Positions 40,389-48,748 of a stretch of DNA of 64,000 bases are shown piece by piece. Numbering within the stretch: the stretch's first letter is position 1; each line of letters opens with the position of its first letter. Location of the stretch: assembly GCA_964523395.1 (NCBI GenBank), contig CAZFXS010000011.1, positions 1-64,000 of the forward strand. Reading direction: 5' to 3'. Under the pieces are notes generated by a model. That model was not told the DNA's origin. It was given only the letters and a program-made list of their open reading frames with translations, and searched no databases. The translations under genes and the position numbers were made by a program. This DNA comes from JANYJZ01 sp964523395 (GTDB lineage: Bacteria; Bacteroidota; Ignavibacteria; UBA10030; SZUA-254).

Positions 40389-40682
40389 ATGACGATTGAT
40401 GAAAAAAACGAGTTACTTCTTGCGCAATTAATTCTGATGTTCCAGACTGCCGCGCTTCAACATATGGGGAAATTAAAAAACCCAATCAGTGATAAAGTGG
40501 AACGGGATCTTCAACAGGCGCAGATATCCATCGATATACTTGATATGATGCAGACGAAAATGAAGGGAAACCTAAAATCAGCCGAAGAGAAAATGCTTTC
40601 AGGTGTACTGAGCGAATTGCGACTGAATTATGTCGATGAAGTTTCAAAAATAAAACCTGAAACTCCTGAACAACCGAAATAA
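40389..40682 (+). CDS. DUF1844 family protein
   Basis: A 97-residue helical protein with the DUF1844 pattern: LLAQLILMFQTAALQHMGKLKNPISDKVERDLQQAQISIDILDMMQTKMKGNL, then a short acidic/Pro tail. The function of the family is unknown. GGAGGTG (40374-40380) sits eight bases before this ATG; an ATG at 40382 opens only a five-codon frame and is not used. It lies just before nadK. Confidence 0.9.
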   Translation: MTIDEKNELLLAQLILMFQTAALQHMGKLKNPISDKVERDLQQAQISIDILDMMQTKMKGNLKSAEEKMLSGVLSELRLNYVDEVSKIKPETPEQPK

Positions 40683-40687
40683 ATGAT

Positions 40688-41578
40688 ATGAGATTCGGAA
40701 TAATCGCAAATACCGGGAAACCCGTTCTCAAAGATGTGCTTCGCGATCTCTTTTCATTTCTTGAAGAGAACAAACTGCAATATGTGCTGACCGAAGATCT
40801 GGCACGATGGTCAGCAACCCAGGGCATTGGTGGTCATGTTGTAAGGGAAAAGGGTATTCCAATTAATGATTTCTCAAAGAAGTCTGATGTTCTTATCGCG
40901 CTTGGAGGTGATGGCACGATGCTGATGGCCGCCCGGTTGATAGGGAGATTTGGAGTACCTCTTCTTGGCGTGAATCTTGGAAAACTCGGCTTTTTAGCCG
41001 AGGTCTCCGTTAGTGATATGCACGATGCTATCCTTGATGTATGTGCGGGGAGATATTCCGTTGAGGAGCGAATTGCACTGACAACAACAGGGACAAAACA
41101 GACTGAGCATTTCTTCGCGCTAAATGAAATAGTCATTGATAAGGGTTCCAGCGCACGTGTTATCGAGCTTGAAACGTATGTTAATGGTGATTACCTGGTT
41201 ACACACTCAGCTGACGGTATTATTGTTACGACACCAACCGGTTCAACCGCGTACTCGCTTGCGGCCGGAGGGCCGATTGTAGCTCCGACAAGCAATGTCA
41301 TTACGATCAATCCCGTCTCACCGCATACACTTACGGCACGACCCGTTGTTGTCCCCGATGACAGCACGATCAGAATTGTAGTGAAATCCGCGGCAAAGCA
41401 GGTTCATATTACCGCGGACGGACAAGTTGAAGCATTCTATGAACCTCCTGTTGAATTTACCATTACGAAAGCAAAGGAGTCCATAAAACTCATTAAGCGC
41501 GGAAAGCACACCTACTACGATCTTTTGCGTGCGAAATTAATGTGGGGAAGGGATGTCCGTCTGGGGATAAAATTGTAA
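40688..41578 (+). CDS. nadK: NAD kinase
   Basis: Phosphorylates NAD to NADP. It is 296 residues, with the ALGGDGTML motif (GGDGT at 73-77), GVNLGKLGFLAEV, an ALNEIVIDKG stretch, and the second signature HSADGIIVTTPTGSTAYSLAAGGPIV near residues 178-200. It starts five bases after the DUF1844 gene and ends one base before radA, so the three are probably co-transcribed. Confidence 0.97.
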   Translation: MRFGIIANTGKPVLKDVLRDLFSFLEENKLQYVLTEDLARWSATQGIGGHVVREKGIPINDFSKKSDVLIALGGDGTMLMAARLIGRFGVPLLGVNLGKLGFLAEVSVSDMHDAILDVCAGRYSVEERIALTTTGTKQTEHFFALNEIVIDKGSSARVIELETYVNGDYLVTHSADGIIVTTPTGSTAYSLAAGGPIVAPTSNVITINPVSPHTLTARPVVVPDDSTIRIVVKSAAKQVHITADGQVEAFYEPPVEFTITKAKESIKLIKRGKHTYYDLLRAKLMWGRDVRLGIKL

Positions 41579-41579
41579 C

Positions 41580-42935
41580 ATGTCAAAGATTCTCACGAAA
41601 TATGTTTGTCAATCATGTGCGTACGAGTCGCCGCGGTGGGTCGGTAAATGCCCGAATTGCGGTGAATGGAATACGTTTGTAGAGGAATTGAGTCAAAAAT
41701 CATCTCAGAAAAAAGCTCACAAGCAAACCGCACTACAAGCCGTGCCATTGGATGAAATTGATCTGGTTGATGACCATCGGCTTACGACAGGCATTTCAGA
41801 GTTTGATCGCGTTCTTGGCGGCGGTATCGTCCTCGGCTCGGTGATACTGCTCGGGGGTGATCCCGGTGTCGGGAAATCGACATTAATGATGCAGCTTGCG
41901 GCGCAGTTGAAGGATAAAATTGTATTGTATGTTTCCGGAGAAGAGTCAGCCAAGCAAATAAAGCTCCGTGCGGAACGCTTATCGTTTAAGGCAACAAAAT
42001 CTCTCCTCCTTCTCTCAGAAACCAACGTCGATGTCATTGCAGAGGTTATAGACCGTTCGCCGCCTGATGTTATCATTGTCGATTCCGTCCAAACAATGTA
42101 TCGGCCAATCTTTGAGAGCTCTCCGGGCAGTGTAGCGCAGGTGCGTGAGTCGACAGCCCTTTTTACCAAACTTGCAAAAGAGAAGTCGGTTCCCGTGTTT
42201 CTTATCGGGCATGTCACGAAAGAAGGCGTTATCGCAGGCCCCAAAGTAATCGAACATATGGTTGATACAGTGCTTCAGTTTGAAGGTGAACGCCATTATG
42301 CCTACCGCATTCTTCGCGCGATGAAAAACAGATATGGTTCCACGAACGAGATTGGCGTCTTCGAGATGCGCGATACAGGTTTGCGGGAAGTTACCAATCC
42401 TTCGGAAGTTTTTCTCTCAGAACGATCGTTTGGTGCTTCGGGCTCGACAGTCGTCGCGAGTGTTGAAGGTTCACGGCCGATTCTCATCGAAGTACAGGCG
42501 CTGGTAACACCCACAAGTTATGGTGTCCCGCAACGGAATACCACCGGCTTTGATTATCGCCGTCTCGGATTATTGATAGCAGTTCTCGAGAAGCGGGCAG
42601 GAATAAGGCTCGGACAACAGGATGTTTTCGTGAATATCGCCGGCGGAGTTCGCGTTGATGAACCGGCAGTAGATCTCGGTATTGCCGCATCGATTATTTC
42701 CAGTATGCGTGACGTACCGATTGATTCACAGTCTGTCGGAGTAGGAGAAATCGGTTTGAGCGGGGAAGTCCGAACCGTGAGCCAGATAGAAAAAAGGGTA
42801 CAGGAGGCCTCGAAGCTTGGGTTTAAGCGATTTATACTTCCCAAAAATAACCTTAAAGGAATAACACGGGCCAACGGCATTCAGCTAATCGGTGTTGAAC
42901 GGATTGAAGATGCCATCGATATCTGGTTTCGTTGA
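41580..42935 (+). CDS. radA: DNA repair protein RadA
   Basis: RecA-like helicase that drives branch migration in recombination. It is 451 residues: Cys4 zinc finger (Cys10, Cys13, Cys24, Cys27), Walker A GGDPGVGKST (92-101), RadA-specific KNRYG at 249-253, and a C-terminal Lon-protease-like domain with AVDLGIAASIISS and GEIGLSGEVR. All catalytic elements look intact. Confidence 0.97.
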   Translation: MSKILTKYVCQSCAYESPRWVGKCPNCGEWNTFVEELSQKSSQKKAHKQTALQAVPLDEIDLVDDHRLTTGISEFDRVLGGGIVLGSVILLGGDPGVGKSTLMMQLAAQLKDKIVLYVSGEESAKQIKLRAERLSFKATKSLLLLSETNVDVIAEVIDRSPPDVIIVDSVQTMYRPIFESSPGSVAQVRESTALFTKLAKEKSVPVFLIGHVTKEGVIAGPKVIEHMVDTVLQFEGERHYAYRILRAMKNRYGSTNEIGVFEMRDTGLREVTNPSEVFLSERSFGASGSTVVASVEGSRPILIEVQALVTPTSYGVPQRNTTGFDYRRLGLLIAVLEKRAGIRLGQQDVFVNIAGGVRVDEPAVDLGIAASIISSMRDVPIDSQSVGVGEIGLSGEVRTVSQIEKRVQEASKLGFKRFILPKNNLKGITRANGIQLIGVERIEDAIDIWFR

Positions 42936-42981
42936 TTATTTCCATCCAACCTTTTTGTAATTCGATTATTATAAAATTCTT

Positions 42982-43575
42982 ATGGATAAAATCATCCTTG
43001 CCACGCGCAATAAAGGAAAAGTGGAAGAAATACGATCCATCCTGCATGGAGTTCCTGCTGTTATCGAGAGTGTGTTGGACTATCCTGATATTCCTGAAGT
43101 AATTGAGGATGGCAAGACGCTTGAAGAAAATGCCATTAAAAAAGCCAAAGAGATTTTTAAGTATACGGGATTACCATCGCTTTCAGATGACACCGGACTT
43201 GAAGTCTTTGCACTTGATTTGAGACCGGGCGTTTTCTCCGCACGTTTTGCAGGAGAGAACGTGACGTACGATGACAATAACCGAAAGTTGTTGTCGGAGC
43301 TGAATGGCGTGGACATGACACGCAGGACAGCGCGGTTCCGGTGTGTCGCAGCTTTTGTCGGCAAGGGAATTGAAAAAATTACTACCGGTGTGTGCCGCGG
43401 TAACATCGGTCTTGCCGTGAAAGGAAATGGAGGATTCGGGTATGATCCGCTGTTCATTCCAGACGGTTATGACAAGACATTTGCGGAACTCTCCGTTGAT
43501 GAAAAGAACCATATCAGTCACCGCGCAAGGGCATTTGAAGAGATGAGAAAATTTCTTCTTTCGCTCTACCAATAG
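42982..43575 (+). CDS. rdgB: XTP/dITP pyrophosphatase (RdgB/HAM1 family)
   Basis: Hydrolyses non-canonical purine triphosphates (dITP, XTP) to keep them out of DNA. It is 197 residues starting IILATRNKGKVEEIRSIL, with LPSLSDDTGLEVFALDLRPGVFSARFAG and GNGGFGYDPLFIP motifs and the final FAELSVDEKNHISHRARAF signature. It is located after radA in the same direction. Confidence 0.97.
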   Translation: MDKIILATRNKGKVEEIRSILHGVPAVIESVLDYPDIPEVIEDGKTLEENAIKKAKEIFKYTGLPSLSDDTGLEVFALDLRPGVFSARFAGENVTYDDNNRKLLSELNGVDMTRRTARFRCVAAFVGKGIEKITTGVCRGNIGLAVKGNGGFGYDPLFIPDGYDKTFAELSVDEKNHISHRARAFEEMRKFLLSLYQ

Positions 43576-43666
43576 GTTTTGCCCCGTACGTCTTTTTCAT
43601 TGACGTATGTTCTTTCCTTGATATTCGCTTTAGTTATTCTTATCTTATCCGAGAATTTTAACGATA

Positions 43667-44527
43667 ATGGGTATGCGATGGATATTCGGACGGGAGAAAC
43701 AATCAGTCCCAACATGGAAATATGTTTCCGAGGGAATCATATGGAGATTATTTCCGTTCGGAGCCGGATATATCATCGGTGAAGACAGAGATACAGATAA
43801 AAAGACGGTTTCCTTTTTTTGTCTGGACGAAGTGACAGGCAGTCCGCGTTGGAACGGGCTCCGATGTGCGGAGCCATGGTGGGTAAGCATGGAAGCAATT
43901 CACAATGATGTCCTGATCCTGCACGAGTACGCGGCTCCAGATATGCCTGATCATAAAAAGATTCATGCCGTTGATGCTTCATCAGGGTCAGTCATGTGGG
44001 TAAACGATGACGTCAAATTTTTATTTTGTCATGCTCATTCTCTCTATGCCGCGAAAGATACATATGATCAACGCTTATTTTTCGAAATTGAACTCATGAC
44101 CGGTAAACTCTTGCGGGAAGTGAACAGTCAGCATATCAACGAAATTCGTCAGCACGATGATATCGAAACAACCGGGGGAGTCGTCTTTCCAACAGTTATC
44201 CGATATGCTACTGCTCAATATCCGATGATGGGGAAGATTCCGGGTATCACAGATGAAGATGCACAGGTCGAAACGATTGATTCCGGCAATCATATTATTA
44301 CCGCTGTATGCAGAAATGTAAGCACCCAGCCGCTTCAGCGTTCGTATCAGCAAGAGTTGTATGTATATAGAAAAGCAGATCAGGTATTGAGCTTTTCAGA
44401 TACAATGAATCAGAGTCTGACAATTCCCGTGCCTGATATGTTTTTCGCGAAGGGTAATTTTATCTATTACATAAAAGAAAAATCCACGCTTTGTGCCTTT
44501 GAGTTTGCGGGAGAACATCGGGCTTGA
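43667..44527 (+). CDS. DUF4905-like protein of unknown function
   Basis: A 286-residue protein without a signal peptide from this start. The pattern IWRLFPFGAGYIIGEDRDTDKKTVSFFCLDEVTGSPRW...WWVSMEAIHNDVLILHEYAAPDMPDHKKIHAVD resembles the DUF4905 family of Bacteroidota-type genomes, recognised by memory. It has beta-propeller-like repeats (a value, then conversion to a dictionary of two or three blades). The exact start is unsure because no Shine-Dalgarno is obvious; ATGs at 43667 and 43673 are both possible. Its stop overlaps the phzF-type gene. Function is unknown. Confidence 0.75.
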   Translation: MGMRWIFGREKQSVPTWKYVSEGIIWRLFPFGAGYIIGEDRDTDKKTVSFFCLDEVTGSPRWNGLRCAEPWWVSMEAIHNDVLILHEYAAPDMPDHKKIHAVDASSGSVMWVNDDVKFLFCHAHSLYAAKDTYDQRLFFEIELMTGKLLREVNSQHINEIRQHDDIETTGGVVFPTVIRYATAQYPMMGKIPGITDEDAQVETIDSGNHIITAVCRNVSTQPLQRSYQQELYVYRKADQVLSFSDTMNQSLTIPVPDMFFAKGNFIYYIKEKSTLCAFEFAGEHRA

Positions 44528-45432
44528 TGAATAAAATAAAAATCAAGCAGGTCGATGCCTTTACCACTGTTCCGCACACTGGAAACCCGGCCGGAGTAGT
44601 AACCGACGCAAAAGACCTGACCGATGGTCAGATGCAAACCATCGCCCGGGAGATGAATCTTTCCGAAACCGCATTTATACTCCCGCCTACAAAGCCTGGA
44701 GCTGATCTCCGCATCCGCTGGTTTACTCCCTCTGTGGAAGTTCCGCTCTGCGGACATGCAACCGTCGCCGGATTCCATGCCCTTGCCGAAGAGGGAAAAT
44801 TCGGATTGAATAAAAAGGGGGTGCATTCATTCAAGCTTGAAACTATGTCGGGAATACTGCCGGTCGATGTGAACAAAGTGGAACAGAAGATTTCGGTGAT
44901 GCTTGGACTGAAGATACCCACATTCGAAAAGGCGAATCATTACAAAATCGACCTTGTTCGCGTCTTAAATATTACCGCAGGTGAGTTTGAAAGCGAACTT
45001 CCGATTCTTCGCCATGATTATCTTTACATTCCTGTTCGCCGCCTGCACACGCTTTTCACGATGAAGCCGAATTTTTTGAGTATTTCGAATTTCTTATCAA
45101 GCAGGAAATTATCCGGCATGTGTTTATTTACGACAGAAACCGTTGACCGGGAATCAGTGGTGCATTCAAGATTTTTCGCGCCGAATTTTGGCATCAATGA
45201 AGATCCTGTGACGGGTTCCGCACATGGGCCGCTTGCCGTCCTGTTATATGACAGCGGTGTTTTGGAAACACATGATGGACAATGTGTATGTCAGGCTGAG
45301 CAGGGAGATGCTATTGGCCGCCGCGGAAGGGTTAAGATTGAACTGCATGTGAAAGATGAAAAACCAACCGCAGTGAAGATTGGCGGCAATGCTGTGACCG
45401 TTATGGAAGGCGAAATGCTGCTTCACGAATAA
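44527..45432 (+). CDS. PhzF family isomerase-like protein
   Basis: Diaminopimelate-epimerase-fold protein of 301 residues. Its N-terminus KIKQVDAFTTVPHTGNPAGVV, NLSETAFILPP, and PLCGHATVAGFHAL are the PhzF signature; the Glu in SETAF corresponds to the catalytic acid. A second half shows GINEDPVTGSAHGPLAVLL. Real substrates of most family members are unknown; phenazine synthesis should not be assumed because no other phz genes are here. The ATG overlaps the preceding stop (TGATG). Confidence 0.93.
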   Translation: MNKIKIKQVDAFTTVPHTGNPAGVVTDAKDLTDGQMQTIAREMNLSETAFILPPTKPGADLRIRWFTPSVEVPLCGHATVAGFHALAEEGKFGLNKKGVHSFKLETMSGILPVDVNKVEQKISVMLGLKIPTFEKANHYKIDLVRVLNITAGEFESELPILRHDYLYIPVRRLHTLFTMKPNFLSISNFLSSRKLSGMCLFTTETVDRESVVHSRFFAPNFGINEDPVTGSAHGPLAVLLYDSGVLETHDGQCVCQAEQGDAIGRRGRVKIELHVKDEKPTAVKIGGNAVTVMEGEMLLHE

Positions 45433-45456
45433 TCCTCAACTTACTATCGCGTTCAT

Positions 45457-47475
45457 ATGAATATTCATTCCTTGATTTTTCTGATAGTCCTTCTCGGAGC
45501 CGGTGTTTTCTTTTTATACAGCCTGCGGAAAGTTATTTCGTATGTGAAAGTGGGAAAGCCGGAGGGTAGGCTCGATAATCCTGTGCAGCGAATAAAAAAT
45601 GTGCTGGTGATTGCGTTCGGACAATCAAAGCTTCTGCGTGAACCGCTTGCCGGCCTGATGCATTTTTTCATCTTCTGGGGATTTGTCATTCTGCTCCTCG
45701 CAATTGCAGAAGCGATTGGTGAAGGATTGGCACCCGGATTTTCACTTTCGTTTCTCGGCCCGCTTTATCCGCCGTTAGTATTCCTGCAGGATATTATCGG
45801 AGTATTGGTGGTTGCTTCCGTCCTATTCGCGTTGTTCAGAAGATATGTGATACGCCCGCAGCGCCTGGAAGGCGACAAACACGCAAGGCTTGATGCGACA
45901 TTTATCTTATGTACAATCCTGTTGATTATGGTTTCCATGTTTCTTCAGAATGCTGTGAACATTGTAAGAGGTGCGCAGATTGCGGGCGATTCGCGTTTCT
46001 TTTCGTTTGCCCTTTCCTCATTGTTCACTTCATCATCCGTCGAGGGATTAGAAGGATGGTTTCACTTCTTCTGGTGGGTGCATATTCTTCTGGTTCTCGG
46101 TTTCATGAACTACCTTCCGTATTCAAAGCATTTTCACATCATTTCTTCTGTTCCAAATACATACTTCGCGAAGCTCGGCGTCAGGGCTGCATTGAAACCG
46201 TTAAATCTTCAGGATGAAACTGCCACGAAGTTTGGCGCTTCCGATATAGAAGATCTTACATGGAAACAATTACTGGATGGTTACACCTGTACCGAGTGCG
46301 GAAGATGTACAGCATCCTGTCCGGCTGCAATCACCGGGAAACCTCTCTCACCGAAAAAAATTATTGTCGATATTCGCCGCCGTACTGCTGAAAAAGCACC
46401 GTTACTTGTTGCCGGGGTAACTCCTGATAGTGTTAACGGAAATAATGCAGATGCGACTGCAATTTTCGGAAAGAAACTTGTTGATGATTTTATCACCGAA
46501 GATGAACTCTGGTCGTGCACGACCTGTATGGCGTGTGTACAGGAATGTCCGGTGATGATTGAGCATGTCGATTCCATAGTTGATATGCGCCGGTACCTGG
46601 TACTGAATGAATCCCGTTTTCCGAAAGAAATGCAGGCGACATTTGAGAACCTCGAACGCAATTATACGCCGTGGGCATTCAGCCATTCCACGCGATCCGA
46701 TTGGGCGGAGGGGTTGGAAATACCGCGATTGGCTGATAATCCGGGCGCGGAGGTACTGTTCTGGGTGGGATGCGCCGGTGCGTACGATGCACGGTATAAG
46801 AAGGTGACGCAGTCATTTGCCAAGCTAATGAAGATGGCGAATATCAGCTTTGCCATTCTCGGCAACGAGGAAAAATGCAACGGCGATCCGGCTCGCCGTG
46901 CGGGAAATGAATACCTTGCGCAAATGTTGATGACAGAGAATGTCGGAACGCTGAATAATTACAAAGTAAAGAAGATAGTTACTACCTGTCCGCATTGTTT
47001 TAACATTTTCCGGAATGAATACCCGCAGTTCGGCGGCAACTATGAGGTGGTTCATCATACCGATTTTATCATGGGACTGATTGATTCCGGCAAGATCAAA
47101 CTAACAAAAGAGAAGAGAGCCAAGATTACTTATCATGATTCCTGTTATCTTGGACGGTATAATGAAGTCTACGATCAGCCGCGAAAGTCAGTTGCAGCTA
47201 TTCCCGGTGTTGAACTTGTGGAAATGAGCCGTTCAAAAGATAAGGGGTTCTGCTGCGGTGCAGGCGGAGCCAGGATGTTTATGGAAGAGCATATTGGAAA
47301 GCGTGTGAACATTGAACGGACAGAAGAGGCATTGGCACTAAAACCCGATGTTATCGGGACTGCATGCCCCTTCTGCATGACAATGATGACTGACGGCGTG
47401 AAGGCGAAAGATGCCGTTGAACAGGTGCAGGTGAAAGACATTGCCGAGCTTGTGCTGGAGGCGATTGAGCAGTAG
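45457..47475 (+). CDS. Membrane-anchored Fe-S oxidoreductase (NarI-like plus HdrD/GlpC-like domains)
   Basis: A 672-residue fusion. The N-terminal 230 residues carry about five membrane helices like the haem-b (nitrate reductase gamma type) domain. Then come two 4Fe-4S motifs (CTECGRCTASCP at 278-289; CTTCMACVQECP at 354-365). Two CCG domains follow, with CAGAYDARYKKV, CPHCFNIF, HDSCYLGRYN and CCGAGGARMF, as in HdrD. The likely role is electron transfer between a soluble donor and membrane quinone. No ETF or dehydrogenase partner adjoins it, so the partner is unknown. Confidence 0.88.
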   Translation: MNIHSLIFLIVLLGAGVFFLYSLRKVISYVKVGKPEGRLDNPVQRIKNVLVIAFGQSKLLREPLAGLMHFFIFWGFVILLLAIAEAIGEGLAPGFSLSFLGPLYPPLVFLQDIIGVLVVASVLFALFRRYVIRPQRLEGDKHARLDATFILCTILLIMVSMFLQNAVNIVRGAQIAGDSRFFSFALSSLFTSSSVEGLEGWFHFFWWVHILLVLGFMNYLPYSKHFHIISSVPNTYFAKLGVRAALKPLNLQDETATKFGASDIEDLTWKQLLDGYTCTECGRCTASCPAAITGKPLSPKKIIVDIRRRTAEKAPLLVAGVTPDSVNGNNADATAIFGKKLVDDFITEDELWSCTTCMACVQECPVMIEHVDSIVDMRRYLVLNESRFPKEMQATFENLERNYTPWAFSHSTRSDWAEGLEIPRLADNPGAEVLFWVGCAGAYDARYKKVTQSFAKLMKMANISFAILGNEEKCNGDPARRAGNEYLAQMLMTENVGTLNNYKVKKIVTTCPHCFNIFRNEYPQFGGNYEVVHHTDFIMGLIDSGKIKLTKEKRAKITYHDSCYLGRYNEVYDQPRKSVAAIPGVELVEMSRSKDKGFCCGAGGARMFMEEHIGKRVNIERTEEALALKPDVIGTACPFCMTMMTDGVKAKDAVEQVQVKDIAELVLEAIEQ

Positions 47476-47480
47476 TGACA

Positions 47481-47509
47481 TTGATTTAATCTTTCCGAAA
47501 AGGTATCTT
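47481..47509 (+). promoter_or_regulatory. Promoter for the small-ORF/nucleotidyltransferase pair
   Basis: TTGATT (47481-47486), a 17-base spacer and TATCTT (47504-47509), only five bases before the ATG at 47515. The predicted transcription start therefore falls at or next to the start codon. AAAAGG (47498-47503) could alternatively serve as a distant ribosome site on a longer transcript. Confidence 0.55.
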
Positions 47510-47514
47510 TCACT

Positions 47515-47718
47515 ATGTCCAAAGTTCATGACAAAGAGGAACCTTACAAAACCGCAGTCGAGCGTGCGCGGGAGTATGGAATTGATATTTCTTTGCTTGA
47601 AATGAACCTTAAACGGACTCCCACCGAACGAATTGAAGCAATGATTTCAGTGCTGGAATTTGTCGAAGAGGCAAGAGCATCTCTTCTCAAAAAACAGGAA
47701 AAACATTCGAATGACTAA
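47515..47718 (+). CDS. Small helical protein, possible antitoxin-like partner of a nucleotidyltransferase
   Basis: A 67-residue protein: YKTAVERAREYGIDISLLEMNLKRTPTERIEAMISVLEFVEEARASLLKK. Helical with no signal peptide, and with the layout (helix, GIDISLLE, L-K-R-T-P-x-E-R, helix) of small proteins often found directly before nucleotidyltransferase genes, as recalled from many genomes. It overlaps the next gene by eight bases. The role is unproven; antitoxin or adaptor subunit are both possible. Confidence 0.75.
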   Translation: MSKVHDKEEPYKTAVERAREYGIDISLLEMNLKRTPTERIEAMISVLEFVEEARASLLKKQEKHSND

Positions 47719-48199
47719 GTTCCGGGATATTCTGCAGGAATTCAGTCAAGAGGGAATTGAGTTTATTATTATCGGCGGGCTTGCGGCACGTATTCATGGT
47801 TCGTGTTATACAACGGATGATCTTGATCTTTGCTACGCGCGAACCCCGGGTAATCTTGAAAGAATTGCCAAATGGTTACAACGGCACAATGCTGCCTTAC
47901 GCGGAGCTTCACCGGGACTTCCTTTTATTCCTGATGTTCCCACTCTCCAATGCGGTTTAAATTTTGCGTTTTCCACCGATGTCGGTGATATAGACTTTCT
48001 TGGCGAAGTTCAGCCGGTAGGTTTTTATGCTGATATTATCAAACATTCCCTTTATGTTGATGTGTACGGAATTCAATGCAGGGTAGTAGATATTGATACG
48101 CTCATCCTTATCAAAAAGAAGATCGCAAGGTCAAAAGATATTCCGGTTGCTCTGGAACTCGAAGCAATCAAAGAGCTTCAGCGAAATAAAGATGTGTAA
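47711..48199 (+). CDS. Nucleotidyltransferase-fold protein (AbiEii/MNT-like), possible toxin partner
   Basis: A 162-residue protein with the nucleotidyltransferase pattern: FIIIGGLAARIHGSCYTTDDLDLCYARTPGNLERIAKWL. The GG...(S/T)xDLDL element places the catalytic acids at the DDLDL region, and a third acid is likely in VGDIDFLGEV. An HEPN-like tail is absent; the end VVDIDTLILIKKKIARSKDIPVALELEAIKEL resembles the usual family C-terminus. The ATG at 47711 overlaps the upstream gene; an earlier start at 47660 lies deep in it. Toxin role is inference. Confidence 0.8.
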   Translation: MTKFRDILQEFSQEGIEFIIIGGLAARIHGSCYTTDDLDLCYARTPGNLERIAKWLQRHNAALRGASPGLPFIPDVPTLQCGLNFAFSTDVGDIDFLGEVQPVGFYADIIKHSLYVDVYGIQCRVVDIDTLILIKKKIARSKDIPVALELEAIKELQRNKDV

Positions 48200-48328
48200 T
48201 GTTTGATTGTCATTAATAAGCGTAGAGGACGACCATACAAGGAAAAACGGGGTGCAAATAGGCACGATTGTTCCGGGAGAGACAATGAAAAATTACCAAC
48301 ATGCGGATATGATGGTCCGCCGCTGTAC
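48200..48328. other. Convergent spacer between nucleotidyltransferase and GroES-like genes
   Basis: A 129-base gap between convergent genes. No clear terminator is visible. A short + frame from 48207 translates to a plausible-looking but unrecognised 38-residue stretch (HTRKNGVQIGTIVPGETMKN within it) before running into the antisense of the next gene; it may be a decayed gene or chance. Confidence 0.3.
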
Positions 48329-48748
48329 TTACTTTTCCAGTTCTCCAATAGGATTTCTTCTGATAATCATCAGTACAGCAGATTGTGGGGCGATAAGATA
48401 TTTCTTTCCATCGTACTCGATTTCAATTGCCTGATCCCGAAGATACAACGCGTAATCTCCTTCCTCAACCTGCAATGGAATGTATTTTACCGGATCTTTT
48501 GGAATTGTCGACCATGATTCCTGATCGATAAAGTTGGGGTTTGGTACCGGATATCCCGGTCCGACTTTAAATATATAGCCGCTCTGAATTTTTTCCTTTT
48601 CTTTCACACTCGGGGGAAGGTACAATCCATGCTCTGTCTTATCTTTATCCGTATCAGGGATAATCAATACTTTATCGCCGATGACTATAATTTGCTTTCT
48701 TCCAGTGTCCATATCTATGCTTTCATATTTTCTGTTTGCTATTTCCAT
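48329..48748 (-). CDS. GroES-like co-chaperone family protein (orphan)
   Basis: A 139-residue protein with a GroES-type beta-barrel start (IIVIGDKVLIIPDTDKDKTEHGLYLPPSVKEKEKIQSGYIFKVGPG). A mobile-loop-like LYLPPSV is visible. It has an insert (YPVPNPNFIDQESWSTIPKDPVKYIPLQVEEGDYALYLRDQAIEIEYDGKKYLIAPQSAVLMII) that is longer than normal GroES. No groEL is beside it. The ORF start at 48748 overlaps the previous gene; an internal ATG at 48712, after that gene's stop, is an alternative. It is last of the leftward operon. Confidence 0.85.
   Translation of the reverse strand: MEIANRKYESIDMDTGRKQIIVIGDKVLIIPDTDKDKTEHGLYLPPSVKEKEKIQSGYIFKVGPGYPVPNPNFIDQESWSTIPKDPVKYIPLQVEEGDYALYLRDQAIEIEYDGKKYLIAPQSAVLMIIRRNPIGELEK

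Noticed and set aside
40382..40396. ATG directly after GGAGGTG
   Set aside because: Opens only a five-codon frame; the DUF1844 start seven bases on is at a better spacing.
43579..43782. Frame with a hydrophobic N-terminal stretch after rdgB
   Set aside because: Overlaps the DUF4905-like gene in another frame; it has no homology I recognise and the coding signature belongs to the other frame. A missed signal peptide by frameshift was considered but is not supported.
48207..48434. Short + frame beginning in the convergent spacer
   Set aside because: Most of it is antisense to the GroES-like gene; only the first 38 codons are outside it, with no known motif. It is noted only as a possible remnant.
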